A DNA stretch of 64,000 nucleotides, from NCBI GenBank assembly GCA_949825065.1, contig OX463846.1:4917366-4981365 (forward strand). The letters are read 5' to 3'. This document shows, in pieces, positions 12,225 to 23,850 of this stretch; position 1 is the first letter of the stretch; every line of letters starts with the position of its first letter. The translations under genes and the position numbers were made by a program. The DNA is from Odontocerum albicorne. Lineage: Eukaryota > Arthropoda > Insecta > Trichoptera > Odontoceridae. The notes under the pieces were generated by a model. The model had not been told where the DNA came from and searched no databases. It worked only from the letters and a program-made list of their open reading frames with translations.

Positions 12225-12440
12225 TTAGAATCTTCTCCGTCATATTCCACAGTGAAAGACAGTTTCACTTACGCAGAGAGAATCGATTAAATATGACCTT
12301 CGGCAAGGCAGACCAGCAGAAGCACTCATTCCAAAAAAATTGTTTTCGTGCAAGAATAAGAGTTACAAATAAAATTAAAAAAGAAATAGCAGCAAGGTGT
12401 GGACTTTTCAAAACTAAAGTCCCTCGAATTCTGCACGATT
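12225..12440 (+). repeat. repeat shared with the right end of the window
   Basis: CTCCGTCATATTCCACAGTG, an AATCGATT block, GGCAGACCAGCAGAA, then TCATTCC/GCATT and GTGCAAGAA-like sequence recur in order at 63826-63990. The open frame here (ending CGLFKTKVPRILHDYL) resembles a helix-turn-helix of transposase type, but the evidence is weak. Confidence 0.5.
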
Positions 12441-12469
12441 ATCTTGGCATGATTTGGTGACCGCCGCGC

Positions 12470-13095
12470 CGCGCCTGTTGGATGCCAAAACTCTTGAGTG
12501 CTATCCAAAGGCAACGACGTGTTGAATTTTGCAATGGGTTTTTATAGCTCTGCGATGGGAAAGAAAAAGAGAAATAGTTGAGTCAATTTCCATGGGGGAT
12601 GAAACTGTAGTTTCGTACCATGTTCTCTGTCGAAAAGGGATTCGATGGATTATAATTCCTTTAGCGTAAGAATATATCTTCGTCCCCTGTAATACGTTGT
12701 CAGATTTGTTCGAGGAGTCGTGAGCTGTCCACCATTGCTAGAAATATTAACGTTAAATATTCCAAACAATTAACTACATTGGACTGCGCCGGCAGGAACT
12801 GTTTTCAAGCAAATAGGTATACCATGTTTACACGAGCTTAGTACTTGTCATTAGTACTTCTCACTCGCACTTGTATCCAAGTGCAAACAAGCATATTAGT
12901 ACTAAGCATTAGTAAATCTTAGTACTAATATGCTTGTTGTCACTAAGCAGCTTAGTACAAACGATAAGTACTAATGACAAGTACTAAGCTCGTGTAAACA
13001 TGGCAATACGCAAGAACGGGTCTCCCAGTCGCTATGCTTGTTGGAAGGGCTTTAACTTTTTGGACTACTTCGAATATTGACATATTTTATATCAC
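12470..13095 (+). pseudogene. LINE ORF2 C-terminal fragment interrupted by a MITE
   Basis: The plus-strand sequence is homologous to the reverse complement of 47880-48154 at nucleotide level: GTTCGAGGAGT, GAGCTGTCC, then CGCCGGCAGGAACTGTT. After the inserted MITE at 12822-13003 it resumes with CGCAAGAACGGGTCT and GTTGGAAGGGC, corresponding to the VVSCPELL ... RRQELF ... ARTG part of the protein. The upstream piece near 12500 reads LLSAIQRQRRVEFCNGF, like the region before it in these elements. Confidence 0.78.
12822..13003. mobile_element. near-palindromic MITE nested in the LINE fragment
   Basis: Ends CCATGTTTACACGAGCTTAG and its inverted partner extend for about 40 bases (…AGTACTTGTCATTAGTACTT); the centre is also partly self-complementary. 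The uninterrupted LINE copy at 47.9 kb shows what the empty site looked like. A short AATA-like duplication may flank it; the exact target duplication is unclear. Confidence 0.88.
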
Positions 13096-13099
13096 ATTA

Positions 13100-14950
13100 T
13101 TAAATGTAATAGTATTTTTTTTCTAAGACTGGGACGTCAATTTCTTTAAGTGACTTTTGAATAATTAAATTCTTTTTAAATATGTCATCTATTTTATGAA
13201 ATTGGAAAATTTCAATTTAATTAAACTAAGCCTGTATTGTGAATTGGACTAAGCCTGTATTGTGAAATAAAACAAAGGAAAAAAATAAACGAAACTTGAG
13301 AATGCTTTTTAGTGGTATTGAAAAAATAATTCATCTTATAAATATTATATGTTAAACTACATACAAAGGATATACCGGGAAAAAAATCATTCTACCTTTT
13401 TATACCCCTGGACCGGAAATTTGTGGATTTTATAATACAAGGTAAGAAATGGTTTTTAGATAAATAAAAATATATTTCGCTTTGTTTGATTATACTGAAA
13501 TAAGATGTTGGACGGCTAACGATGAAACGTTTTCGAAAATGGCCTCGGATTTTTTGTCAGTATCCTGTAGAAATATAATAATCATCATTAATGATTAAGG
13601 TCTTAATAACTGTCCAAATATCAGATGCAGCACTACTTTAATATAATACTATTTATAAACCAAAAATATTCAGTACATCGTTGAAGTGATGTTTTGTAAC
13701 GAAACAACGTTATGAAGTCATCAGTTGTTATTAATATTATTGTTTTAAATAAGCAGTTTTTATTGTATTTGAGATGCTTCTGTGTGTCCTTTCAACGAAA
13801 AATATTTTAAATTTTACACCTGATACATCGTATATATTATTTTTGTTAAATATTAAAGATATTTGATTTTTTTACCGATATTCGCCTAACGCCGCTTAAT
13901 TTTAATGTTCAATAATGTAAACGTGCTTAATTTATTTATAACATTATGTTTTTAGTTGATTGCGTTTTCAAAAGTAATGATTCAAGTTTCCATTCTATTA
14001 TATAATGATTTTTTTCAATCATTCGTTTCAAAAACATTTGTATTGTGAAGTAAATTAAAGTTTTTAATAACGTAATTTTTTATGCAAAATTAGAATGTAA
14101 TATTATGTTATGGCAACGATTTGTGTAAGAATAAGATGTATTATTTAGACTTATACATAATATATGAAGTAATGATACAATTAATGACATACATTTTCAT
14201 GCATGCTTTTCCAATAGTGTTTTCTGAACTATACAAACATGTTTGCATTTATATACAACTTCATGTTTTTATATATCCTACATATGAATCATGTTAAATT
14301 AAAAAAAAATGTTTTATAAATTAATGAACTTTTCGTAATATTTAATTTGATTCAGTGAGTTAATTTTTAAAGACATTGCAGTGGCGTAAGCAGAGTGCGA
14401 GGGGGTAATAATTTCATTTTTATTTTAATTTTTTTTATTCTCCTTCTTTATTCAAATAATGATAAATATTTAACGTAATTAAATATGTTGGAATTTGTTA
14501 AATACATTTAATTCAACAAAAACATCCGTAAAGTTATAAAAAAGGTTATGAAAGCGAATGCTCTGTTTTGATTTAAGATGATCAAGCGATTAAAAAGCAA
14601 ATAAGCTCTACTATTAGATGTAAATTTAAGCAATCTTATTGCAAATTAAAAAAATATATTTATTTTTTTCGTAGCGTATAAATGTGAAAATAACTTTTTT
14701 TTATAACATAACATAATGAAATGTATTACTTTCTAAATATTAACTTTGAATAAAGTTAATTAAAAAACCAGTTTCTCTCTTATATTTGAAGAATAAATAT
14801 TTTCATTATTGAATAGTCAAGATCTGCAATTCAAAACGTTATAACTGAAAAAAATAGTGCCTATTCTTTCAGAGTTAGAAGAGACACTGTTTATCAAATA
14901 AATGATTTTGTGTCAAATTATAAAATGAGATAAACGCTCTTATTATAAAT
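13100..14950. other. AT-rich stretch, nothing recognised
   Basis: Only a small direct duplication (TAAGCCTGTATTGTGAA at about 13227 and 13251) and homopolymer runs. Probably 3' flank or intron of the minus-strand gene. Confidence 0.5.
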
Positions 14951-15078
14951 GAATAATCATATTAGGCATATATAATATAATGTCAATATAAATTGTCTCG
15001 ATTCGTTCCATCTGAGAAATTCTCTCGAATCGACCCCTCTGATAGTTCTCTGCGTACGTCGCTGAACGCTTTCGATAC

Positions 15079-15225
15079 CTGAGGTATTCGGAGTGAAAAA
15101 TTTGGCTGAATAAGTATTATTCATATTGATTTGTCCCGCGAATTCCGCAGGTTTAGGCGGCCAGTCGATAGTTCGGTCGGTTCGGCGCACGCAAGGATCG
15201 GATCCTCGATCGCCGCGGGTGTATC
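15079..15225 (-). CDS. candidate third Zasp66 exon (uncertain)
   Basis: A GC-rich open stretch on the minus strand stays open from about 15280 to a stop at 14957, with no ATG at its start. If entered at a weak AAG acceptor preceded by a pyrimidine-rich stretch (before 15225), the first two bases GA complete the split codon left by the 17242 exon. The frame then reads YTRGDRGSDPCVRRTDR followed by TIDWPPKPAEFAG. A possible donor (CAG before GTATCG) ends it at 15079; otherwise it runs to the stop with VQRRTQRTIRG and REFLRWNESRQ. The phase match, GC-rich third positions and distance of 2 kb from the previous exon support an exon of the same gene. The acceptor is poor and I do not recognise a domain. 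An independent short secreted peptide is less likely: the hydrophobic stretch IIIVLLLVV lacks a start codon. Confidence 0.36.
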
Positions 15226-17241
15226 CTTCGTAAACAACGAGCAAAAGTACAATTATTATCTTAAAAATATTACTTTTCAAACAAGAAAATTAAGCTTACG
15301 GTTTCAAAAAAAGATTTCAGCGTAAACATGGCAATTCATGATCATGAACTGTAATGAAACCCTTAATTTTTAAAAGGATAAATTAATAACCCGATTTGTT
15401 TCGAAATTTTTGTCTCATTTTTCGTTCAACAGTTACATTCGTACTATAATAATTATTCCCATGAAGATGAAACGAAAATTTCGAAACTATTATATTTCAG
15501 CTTAATGGATCTTGTGTTGGTTTCATCGTCATGATAAGTTATTCAAGATGTAATTGCTGAAATTGAAAAAAAAAACTTGAACACATAATATCTGCGATAG
15601 TTTATTTAACCGCATATTTTTTATTTGGTAATTGTTACATCAATTGGTAATTGTTACATCAATTTATACATATCCCTCAATACCCCTATTACTAGATAGT
15701 TCATGCACTAGTCTATATTTGATTTATGTCTTTAATAAACGTATTATAAAATACGGAAAAAGAAGAATCCCTTTGGTTTATTATATTTTTGTCATGGTAA
15801 CATTTTTAATATAAATTTAAAACTAAATCTATTGAATATTATAGTGTAATTTTAATTTAATAATTTTAAAAATACATTTGCAAATAAATGCTGTTTAAAT
15901 ATCGTGGAAATTGAATCAGAGACTAAAATAAACTATGAAAATTCTATTGACATGAGGTAATATGAATCTATTAGTAGAAAATTTAAACAGGACTCCATTG
16001 GATTGCAAGACAGAAAATCTGAGGATACATTTACATTTGACCTAAGGTTGCCATCCTTAAGAGTTGAGTTACCTTTGATCAGGTTTCATATATTTTGCTC
16101 CCTCTTCAGTAATGTAAATGCTTTGCGATCAAGCAAATTGGTTAGTTAATCTTATGAATGGTTTTTGTATATAATAATCTTTTCATTTCCGCGGGTAATA
16201 GCTAAATATTTTCATATATTCTAAAATATTTGATAAAAGCTTTAGTTACTTTTTTAATAAGTATATAAGTGATTACTGATAACTAATAAAATATCAATTA
16301 ACTCGTAAGATGGAAGCTGCACGATTTATTTATACGAAGAAGAAAAAATCAGGATGCACAATTTGATGTTCCTATTCAAAACCATTCTAGTTGGAAAGTT
16401 TAGTTGTAAAATAGTTTAACTCCATAGCATCACATTTCCCTAGATAACAGTAGTCTCGGGCCGAGTTGTTTTTAGTATACTCAAAATACCAACTGCGGAC
16501 ATGGCAACTAAAGTCGATACGTCACACATGTGAACAGAACTAACGAGATTTTATGAAGTGGACAACACTTGACTCGGGCATTTACTCTTTCATATATATA
16601 AATTTTCGGTCATTATTTGCGAAGAAGAAGAAGAACCATCCATCTTTACAGTTCTTAATCTTACAGCTGTAGAATGATGAGCCCAATCAATACTCAATAA
16701 CTGTTACTGTCATACATTCAAAATTTCAAACAATTAATATCGTCAAAGTGAATTCGCGCAAATGGAGAGATAATTACAATGTGTATGTATCGGTTTATCG
16801 CGTCCGTGATTTAATTTTTTTTATAAGATCGGACATATTTAATTTAATGCGACCTTCATCGTGAGGATTTTATAAATCGTATTTATTACTCCATATCGTT
16901 CTTAGAATGTATGGAATGCAGATGATACATTTAAAAAAATACTGATTCAGGTATTAGAATTAAAAGATAAACTAGCTTGTAAACCGATATGTAGCGAAAT
17001 TTAAGTTTGTTAATCAGAAACTAAACATAAAGTTTTTGGTATTGATTTGTATAAAATATACCAATAGTTCAGATATAAGGCAGCCTTAGGTCAAATAGAA
17101 ATTCACACAATAACTTTACTATAAAAAATACATTCTTTTCTTTCAAATCTGCAGCCAAAGCAAACAAACTGATAGACAGCGATTATTGAAGCCGTTTGTT
17201 TTCTGTACAGAGGTTAGCAAGATATTGTAGGAGGGACTTAC

Positions 17242-17351
17242 TGCCTGGTTGTCCACTTCTTTGTCTCTGTTCCTCTTCTTCGAGCATCCGCAGAACTGCT
17301 GAGTTGGCAAGGTTGGCGGGTTTGGAATTCATTGGGTTGTTGAAATCAATT
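17242..17351 (-). CDS. Zasp66: Zasp66-like exon following the ZM motif
   Basis: This 110-base internal exon is bounded on the minus strand by a textbook acceptor (CCTTTTTTTCCATTCCAG) and donor (GTAAGT). Only one frame gives the expected product: with the G-G carried over from the 44380 exon it reads G-IDFNNPMN, then NSAVLRMLEEEEQRQ and ends SGQPG in phase 1. Known Zasp66 proteins have the same order: a ZM motif, a G-hydrophobic-NF junction, then a charged helix of type VLKFLREEE. The fit of both splice phase and protein order across 27 kb makes the link between the two exons convincing. The exon is GC-rich against an AT-rich background. The next exon must begin by completing a codon that starts with A. 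Confidence 0.83.
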
Positions 17352-17469
17352 CTGGAATGGAAAAAAAGGTTCGATTTAGCTGATCAATTATCATACAAAT
17401 GTTATTACAAACTAATAAAGGAAGTTTATCTCATACGCATGTTTCATGTTTGATGATTGTTCTATATTA

Positions 17470-17625
17470 CATATCAGGCGGGCTTATTGCTTTGTGAAAA
17501 TTTATTCCAACAAGCCAGCCATATGTAAAAGACTGGAAATCTTTTTTAAAACTGGATTTAAATGGGTATCGAACCCGCAATCCCTAGATGAAAGACAAGT
17601 ATACCAACTAGAGTACTGATGTAAA
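17470..17625 (-). mobile_element. tRNA-derived SINE next to the Zasp66 exon
   Basis: The minus strand shows an A-box-like TACTCTAGTTGGTATACTTG, a near-perfect B box (GCGGGTTCGATACCC), AAAAGATTTCCAGTCTTTTA and the tail AAAGCAATAAGCCCGCCTGA. It lies about 120 bases upstream of the acceptor of exon 17242-17351. Confidence 0.82.
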
Positions 17626-18737
17626 TTGATAAAGACACTAATAAAATTTATTTTTCTTATTGTAAATATTTAGATCATATAATTATTTATTTTTTGTGTA
17701 AAGTGTTTTCAAATCATTAACATATTATTGAAAGTTATAGTCGTATCTATTACTCGTACATTCATTGTGTATAGAATAAATTCAGCAATACAACTTATTT
17801 GAAATGCTTGTAAAAACATGTACTAAAGAGTGAATAACTATGAATTGATTTTTAATAATATTTTAAACAAGTTAAGTTAAGCTTTCTCTTCAAATACTTC
17901 TAAAGTACAGCTTTACAAGAAAGGAAGGAATTCAACAAAAAATAGGACCCTTTCCTTCTCTATAGCGCTAGTTATGACCTACTTATTAAATAATTTTAAA
18001 CAGTAAAAAATAAAAACTGCCTAGTTATACGAGTATTATAGAATATGTTCATAACACTCATAAATTGTACATAAAATCTGATTCATTATTATCTCAAATC
18101 GAAACTTCTAAGTAAGCACTAAGATTATCCATGTAAATAAAAAATAATAATGTATAAATAACCTTATCAATGTAAACGCACAGATAGTAATTTATGCAGG
18201 AAAGTACCTACTATTTATTACATTATGGTAAAGAAAAAAGGTGTTCGAAATTTAAAATAATGTTAGTGTTGAGAATTTTCGCTGGTATTCTATTGTTTCC
18301 AAGTGCACTTGTTTTTTTACATGAATTTCAACTCTTTTGTTGATTCGATAGTTAATTTGATTATTATTGACCGCAGGCTTGTCAAATCGTAAGTTTTATT
18401 TGTTTTTTTATTCACATCAATAAAGATGTCATCAATGTCTTATTCGACACGTTATCCTCTCGCCCGATTCGTGATCGTCCACAAGGCCTTGTTCCCTATG
18501 TACTTTCTTGAAGACCTGTCTGGATATGTCTTGTATTTATCGGTTCTCTCAATACGTCCGATCCGAGCTAGTTTTCTCGGCTTCATAACGGATATTTTAT
18601 TGGGTCGTGCATTCAATCGCATGAATCCGCATTCGTGATGCGGACATTTTGAAGACCGTTATCGATAGATTACTATATCTTCGGCACCATTGATGGAACC
18701 TTCGGATATATTTAATTATTGGAGTATTACATACATA

Positions 18738-18975
18738 CTAGTACCCGGCGGTAAGTAATACACATCGGGCTTAAAGAGACTGTCGCCCATAATCGGCTAT
18801 CTTTGGCTTTGTAGAGCGTCGTCTCTGTCATTCATACACGTGTTCCGTCGCGATTTTTCAGTCGTTATCAAATGTTCTAGGGACAGAGACGATGCTCTAG
18901 AAAGCCGAAGTTAGCCGATTATGGCCGACAGTATCTTTCTTAAGCCCGATGTGTATTACTTACCGCCGGGTACTG
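18738..18975. mobile_element. MITE A copy 1 (pogo/Tigger-like ends)
   Basis: Long inverted ends (AGTACCCGGCGGTAAGTAAT…, about 90 bases including GGCCGACAGT and AGCCGATTATGG) enclose a short centre. TA flanks both sides (18736-18737 and 18976-18977). No coding capacity. Copies 2 and 3 are at 22727 and 58331. Confidence 0.92.
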
Positions 18976-18979
18976 TACC

Positions 18980-19330
18980 ATCACGCCATCGCCCTGTCGG
19001 GGTAAGAATATAGGACATAGCGCCATACTCTCCTAACTTGACACACATGCTTAACCTATTCCACATCCATACACCTTCTCATACAACCTCTACGATTTTT
19101 CTGACTTTCTACTGTCTTTCAGAATATCATTCACTTGATCGATTCAGACTTTTCTTGTTTTTCCTCTCATACGCCTTCCACTCACATCTGCATTGTATAT
19201 CAGTTTTGTTAGTTTTTCTTTTTTCATTCGTTCTACATGCTTAAACCATCTCAGTGTGGTCTTCTTCATCTTACTCAACCCATCAGCCTTAAGTTCACAT
19301 TCATCCCTTCATTCCGTATTCTGTCATACA
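18980..19330 (-). pseudogene. LINE C-terminal fragment with 3' end
   Basis: This is the minus-strand counterpart of the 5.1-kb fragment: the plus sequence reads ATCACGCCATCGCCCTGTCG (3' block) at 18981-19000. Upstream on the minus strand, broken frames correspond to the RWFKHVERMKKEK-like and EGRxRGK blocks. It abuts the MITE at 18738-18975. Confidence 0.6.
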
Positions 19331-19767
19331 TACTCTATTTTGATTTTATTTAATGGGAAGAACTGATTTATATTTTGAATATTTCAAATGTAATTGCACA
19401 GTTTATGTATATGGCCGCTGTAAGGTGAGAAGTCTTGAGAATGTGGGCGCAGTAAATATTGTATAATTATTGCCGCCCGTCACTGTAGTTCCCCCACAGA
19501 AATAAATACCAAATAGTTTGTTAGATAGAAAGTGTTTTAAAATTATTACCATTGTTTTTTTAGTTAATTTAATTTGTGTATTTGTTTAATATATAATTGG
19601 AAATTATTTTTGTACTCATTTAAATTGTGTATGACAGGTGAATTCGCTTTATAACCTGCGACGTAAGAACTATCATATTTTTTATTTACGTTGGTGTATA
19701 TGTTATGTCTGATGAACTTGTTGTCATGCAGTAATTTCTTCCAACTCGAAAATGATAATATATAATA

Positions 19768-20660
19768 CAGGCGGTCCTAGACTTTCACAAATAATTGGTC
19801 CTGAAAATGTTTGCGAATGTTGAATGTTCGAAAGTAGAGGGATGTGAAAAAAATATCAAAAAATCTATTTTTAAATATATATGTTATTTATCAATAATAA
19901 TATTTATTTATAAATAATATATTAAAAATATTTATTTATCAATGTGATATACATGATTAAGTTAACGAGGCGTGTTTAAGTGATTTCAAGTGTTTTCTTT
20001 ATAAACTTGTCGAGAGTTAGTTGAATACCACCCTTTTTTTTCTTTTCTTGATAAAGAGTTCCATAACATGCTGTGTCTTTCTCAATCGCCCTACGTACTT
20101 GAGATATACGTTCTCCATTGGGATCATATTCTTCCATGAGAGTAAAAAAATTGTCAAGCTGCATGAAGGATTCATTCATATTTTTGATTGTCAAAGTCTT
20201 ACGATTTTATCAGCTTCTTCTTTCTCACTTCCATTGTGTATTTCATTTAACTCTTGTTGCTCAATTAAGTATTCATTTGACATATGTACTGAGTGAGATT
20301 CAATCAACTCATTAACATCTTCGTTGTTGACGTCCAAGTTAAGTTAATTCATTAGGTTAACTATTTCATCTGTGATAGTTTCCGGAGTTTCTTCAAAATT
20401 TATAAAATCACTCATCATTTGTGGGTATAATTGTTTCCAGGAACCTTTCATCGTTGACTCTTTTATTTCAGCCCACGACTCTCCAATGTTGTTAAATGCG
20501 TTCCATATACTATAGTTCTTCCAAAAAGTGAGAGCGACTGCATGGAAGCGAACAATTTTTGCATTATCGACAAAAACCTTTAAAAAATAGGATTTTAAAA
20601 AATGTGCTAAATAGCTAATTGTGCGAAAGTAGAATGTGTGAAAGTCGAGGGCCGCGCCTG
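19768..20660 (-). mobile_element. Tigger/pogo-like DNA transposon, internally deleted
   Basis: Inverted ends (CAGGCGGTCCTAGACTTTCA and its partner GTGAAAGTCGAGGGCCGCGCCTG) are flanked by TA at 19766-19767 and 20661-20662, total 893 bases. The inside carries only the C-terminal third of a CENP-B/jerky-type transposase on the minus strand. Ends, TA target and protein all fit the pogo/Tigger branch of the Tc1/mariner superfamily. Confidence 0.88.
19976..20585 (-). pseudogene. Tigger-type transposase C-terminal remnant
   Basis: On the minus strand the frame reads FHAVALTFWKNYSIWNAFNN, IGESWAEIKESTMKGSWKQL and FINFEETPETITDEIVNL. A stop follows NLMN at about 20344. The protein continues as NEDVNELIESHS and LIEQQELNEIHNG, then after a stop and frameshift near 20190 as TIKNMNESFMQLDNFFTLME and ends QLTLDKFIKK near 19976. 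WAEVK-STMNGSWKKL and the trailing coiled region ending DRFFKK are typical of the C-terminal part of Tigger/jerky transposases. The DNA-binding and catalytic DDE regions are absent. Confidence 0.85.
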
Positions 20661-21221
20661 TATATAAGAAAATATCTTGCACTAATTCGGAGACATCGTT
20701 ACGTTTACTCAGATTTTGTGATGAATATGGAATCTCAGAATTATCTATTTTAATAGAGATAAGACAAGAGGATTATATTTGGTGTAACCTATACTCAGTT
20801 GAAAATTATTTCGATCAAATTATTTCAACATATTTGTTACGGTATTTATTTATTAATAATTGTCAAATCTCTCGAGAGAAGGGTCAAGGTTATTTTGAAA
20901 CCTGCTGGGTACCTATTCGAAAACGTCCTTACAATAAGATGAAATTTTATTGGAATGGGTAAAACTATAATAGGATACCCCATTATTTTAAAATGGTATA
21001 AGTTTTCCAAACCAAATGGTATAATTTTTTCACCCAGTCTTCCAAAAAGGGACAATTGAGAATGCACAACTACTTCGTCTCAGAATATAAATCAACGAAT
21101 TAAAAAAAAATCAAACATTTCCAACTGGATTATGCTAGCTTCCAGCACGGTAAAATCATTAATAACTTTGTAGAAATTGAATTTCTTTGATATCAAATGT
21201 TAATTAGAGGGAATAGCTATA

Positions 21222-21924
21222 CTACCTTGATCAAAAAGTTTTAGGACCGGCCACCATGTGGCGCTGTCAGTCACCCGATTGGAATTATTTTCCTAAATTT
21301 CAGCGTCATAGCTTGACATTTGTAAAAGTTACGCTGTACTGAGTACATCTACCTTTGTGCATGTTTTCGATTTTTTACAAGTTTGAAAATGGCATCAATG
21401 AGTTTGTATTAAATTTTGTGTGAAAAACGGATTTAACGGTCCGCGGATCTTTGAAATGTTGGAGAAGTGTTTTTTGGTGGCACGAACGCTTCAGAAGTGG
21501 TCATGAGTCGGTCGAGGATGACGAACGCAGTGGCAGTCGAAAACCGATGAAAACATCGATAAAATCAAAGAAATGTTGGCCGAAAACCGCAAATTGACCA
21601 TCAAAGAGCTGGCAGAGGACTTGAACATCGCTTATGGATCCGCTCAAGACATTTTGGTTAGTGATTTGGGCCTCAGACGTGTCGCTGCAAAACTGGTGCC
21701 GAAAGACCTCAATTTCATGCAAAAAAAGGACCGCGTTGAAATCGCGAAAGAAATGATTTCCATGAGTTTTTGACCAAAAACAACACGAATACTATTCAGC
21801 AGCCTTTGAATTCACCTGATCTGGCTCCCTGCGACTTTTTCCTGTTCAACCGACTTAAAAAACCGCTTCGCGGAACGCGTTACAGCACCCGAGAGGTAGT
21901 ATTTAGACTTTTTGATCAAGGTAG
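21222..21924 (+). mobile_element. internally deleted mariner derivative
   Basis: Inverted ends CTACCTTGATCAAAAAGT are flanked by TA at 21220-21221 and 21925-21926; total length is 703 bases. It retains the 5' untranslated part, the DNA-binding region and the last catalytic motif of a mariner distinct from the other copies. The middle of the gene is missing, so it could only move in trans. Confidence 0.92.
21389..21900 (+). pseudogene. mariner transposase remnant (DNA-binding region joined to C-terminal motif)
   Basis: Starting near ATGGCATCAATG at 21389, broken frames give WWHERFRSGHESVEDDERSG, KIKEMLAENRKLTIKELAED, LVPKDLNFMQKKDRVEIAK and HEFLTKNNTN. The sequence then jumps directly to NSPDLAPCDFFLF and KKPLRGTRYSTREV. 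The two central catalytic segments (the DE and HDNA motifs) are absent, so a deletion of several hundred bases removed them. Several frameshifts are also present. This is a dead gene within a short derivative that keeps both ends. Confidence 0.9.
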
Positions 21925-22726
21925 TATTTAACAATCTCTCTTGTTCAACACTAGATGGCAAACAAGTTTTGATTATTTTTAATTAAGTAAAACTTCAATT
22001 ACATGATTCCATGCCACGGGCATTGAGAAAAAGTACAGAGTGAAATATTAATATTGCAATACGATTTTTCGTTATTCTATGCTGTTCTTTTTTGTCGGCT
22101 GATTTTAGCGCCCTTGAGATATCGCATCTGGACCAGTATCCCATTTGCACCACCTTTGTCCCGGCTCTGTACTGCAGACCAGAGATCGATCGTTTTATAT
22201 ATATTTAAGAATTATATTTTATTTAATCCAGCCACGGTTTCATTATTTGGGCAATATTATGTCGTAGACACAACATGTTATCCAAGAAAAAAATAATTAC
22301 AGTTTGAAGGCAATTCATAAGATGATAATTGAAAGTCTCAGAGCAAGTGAAATGGAAACCGTGTCAGATGTCCATACAAGGAGGTCTCACAGACACGACA
22401 TGGCGCCTTGAACTCGTTGCAGTAAAACAGATCAACATGCAAGTTCGAATCGCCTTTTTTGCGCTGGAATCTTGTAACAGTTAATAATAATCACTCTTGA
22501 TAGCGGTTAGCCGGCCTCGATAGTCCTCTTGGTGAGTGCTTCTTTTATCAGGATACCGTAGTGTATTATATGAAACAATATTAAATACCGTGAATTTTGT
22601 ATTAATTGGACGTAAACATGTTACGAGGATCAAATCTACAACGCATTACGTTCGTTTATTTGAAAAATCTTGTCAGGAAACTTTCAATCTATTCTGTGCA
22701 AATATATTAAGCCAGTAAAGTATGTA

Positions 22727-22957
22727 CAGTACCCGGCGATAAGTAATACACGTCGGGCTTAAGAAAGAGACTGTCGGCCATAATCGGCTAGCTTCGGCTT
22801 TGTAGAGCATCGTCTCTATCGCACGATGCGACTGACAAATAGCGACGGAACACGTGTATGAATGACAGAGACGACGCTCTACAAAGCTGAAGCTAGCCGA
22901 TTATGGCCGACAGTCTCTTTCTTAAGCCCGATGTGTATTACTTTCCGCCGGGTACTT
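22727..22957. mobile_element. MITE A copy 2
   Basis: It has the same inverted ends as copy 1 (CAGTACCCGGCGATAAGTAA on the left) with TA before the left end; the right end is slightly degraded. The centre carries CACACGTGTTCCGTCGC-like sequence in the opposite orientation to copy 1. Confidence 0.92.
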
Positions 22958-23059
22958 TTGTATATTAAAGTAAAAGTCTTTAAATAATGTTTCTTATCTT
23001 TCCATACCATCCTACAGAAAGCAGTGTTACGTTTTCCTAAATATAAGTATTTTAAAACC

Positions 23060-23380
23060 GGTAAAAAGTAAAATTAATCCTTTTTAGTGTTGAAAAATAA
23101 TAATTTGTCCATAATGGCAGAAGTTGGGAAAGATTTACAAAATAAATTTATGTTTGATATTAATGGAGAGCAAACAAGAGAGAGTTCGTGGAAAGCATTG
23201 TGGAAAATGGATGAATAATTTAAACTGACGGAGGAAAAAAACGTATAAATAGTAAAACAGCTCATATGACGAGATGTATGGATGAGGACGAGGCGAGGGT
23301 TCGGTGTGTGGACGAAAAGCGTGGAAATCTGATATCTACGCCTACCCCAGAAGCGACATGGTGTAATAGTATAAATGTAT
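23060..23380 (+). pseudogene. LINE 3'-end remnant
   Basis: Plus-strand pieces INSKTAHMTRCMDEDEARV and then VDEKRGNLIS match the tail seen at 4715-4905 (VNSKILCMARCTNERGG). It ends with the family's 3' block (CCTACCCCAGAAGCGACATG). A further, more decayed copy lies at 23690-23850 with the same order of blocks. Confidence 0.5.
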
Positions 23381-23689
23381 TTAAGTGTTATTAAGCAAAT
23401 GAACGTAGAGATTTACTTACTAAAATGAAACAATGGCTTTGTGGAAAAAGCAAAATAATGAAATTTTATAAAAATACCAGATATTTTAGCAAAATGTTGT
23501 ATTTCTTTATTGTTAAATTCTTAAAAACGGAAAGAAAACGAGAAAAAATATCAAAGAACTGTTTTTTTTAAATAACTTATTGTTTGGCAAACCTTTGATT
23601 TTTATCAATAAAAGCACGAATAATGGCAAATATTTTTAATATGTTCATTTATTTGCTAGGAATACATATAAAAATATAGCAAATCCATC

Positions 23690-23850
23690 AAATTTTAAAA
23701 AAGAGAAAAAGTAAACAGCCTTTAAATATTAAACTATGCATGACAAGATGTATGTAGGGGGCAGAAACGAAAGTCGTGTGTCAGGATATAATAAAGTTGA
23801 TATCAGCCCTATCTGCCTACCTCAATAGTGACATAGCGTGTCAACAATGA
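23690..23850 (+). pseudogene. LINE 3'-end remnant, second adjacent copy
   Basis: The sequence parallels 23200-23350: GACAAGATGTATGTAGGGGG, a short open piece, then TGCCTACCTCAATAGTGACA. Frames are broken throughout. Confidence 0.4.

Noticed and set aside
14957..15280. Short secreted protein with signal peptide
   Set aside because: The apparent start is TTG, not ATG, with a stop four codons upstream; an internal exon is the better reading.
18360..18395. 12-base exon between CCGCAG and GTAAGT
   Set aside because: Splice-like words on both sides but far too short and without coding partner.
18426..18638. 70-codon plus-strand ORF in a GC-richer block
   Set aside because: Likely a decayed repeat; neither strand gives a recognisable motif and no splice sites fit.
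22488..22533. Exon ending at CTTG|GTGAGT
   Set aside because: All three frames from the nearest acceptor contain stops.
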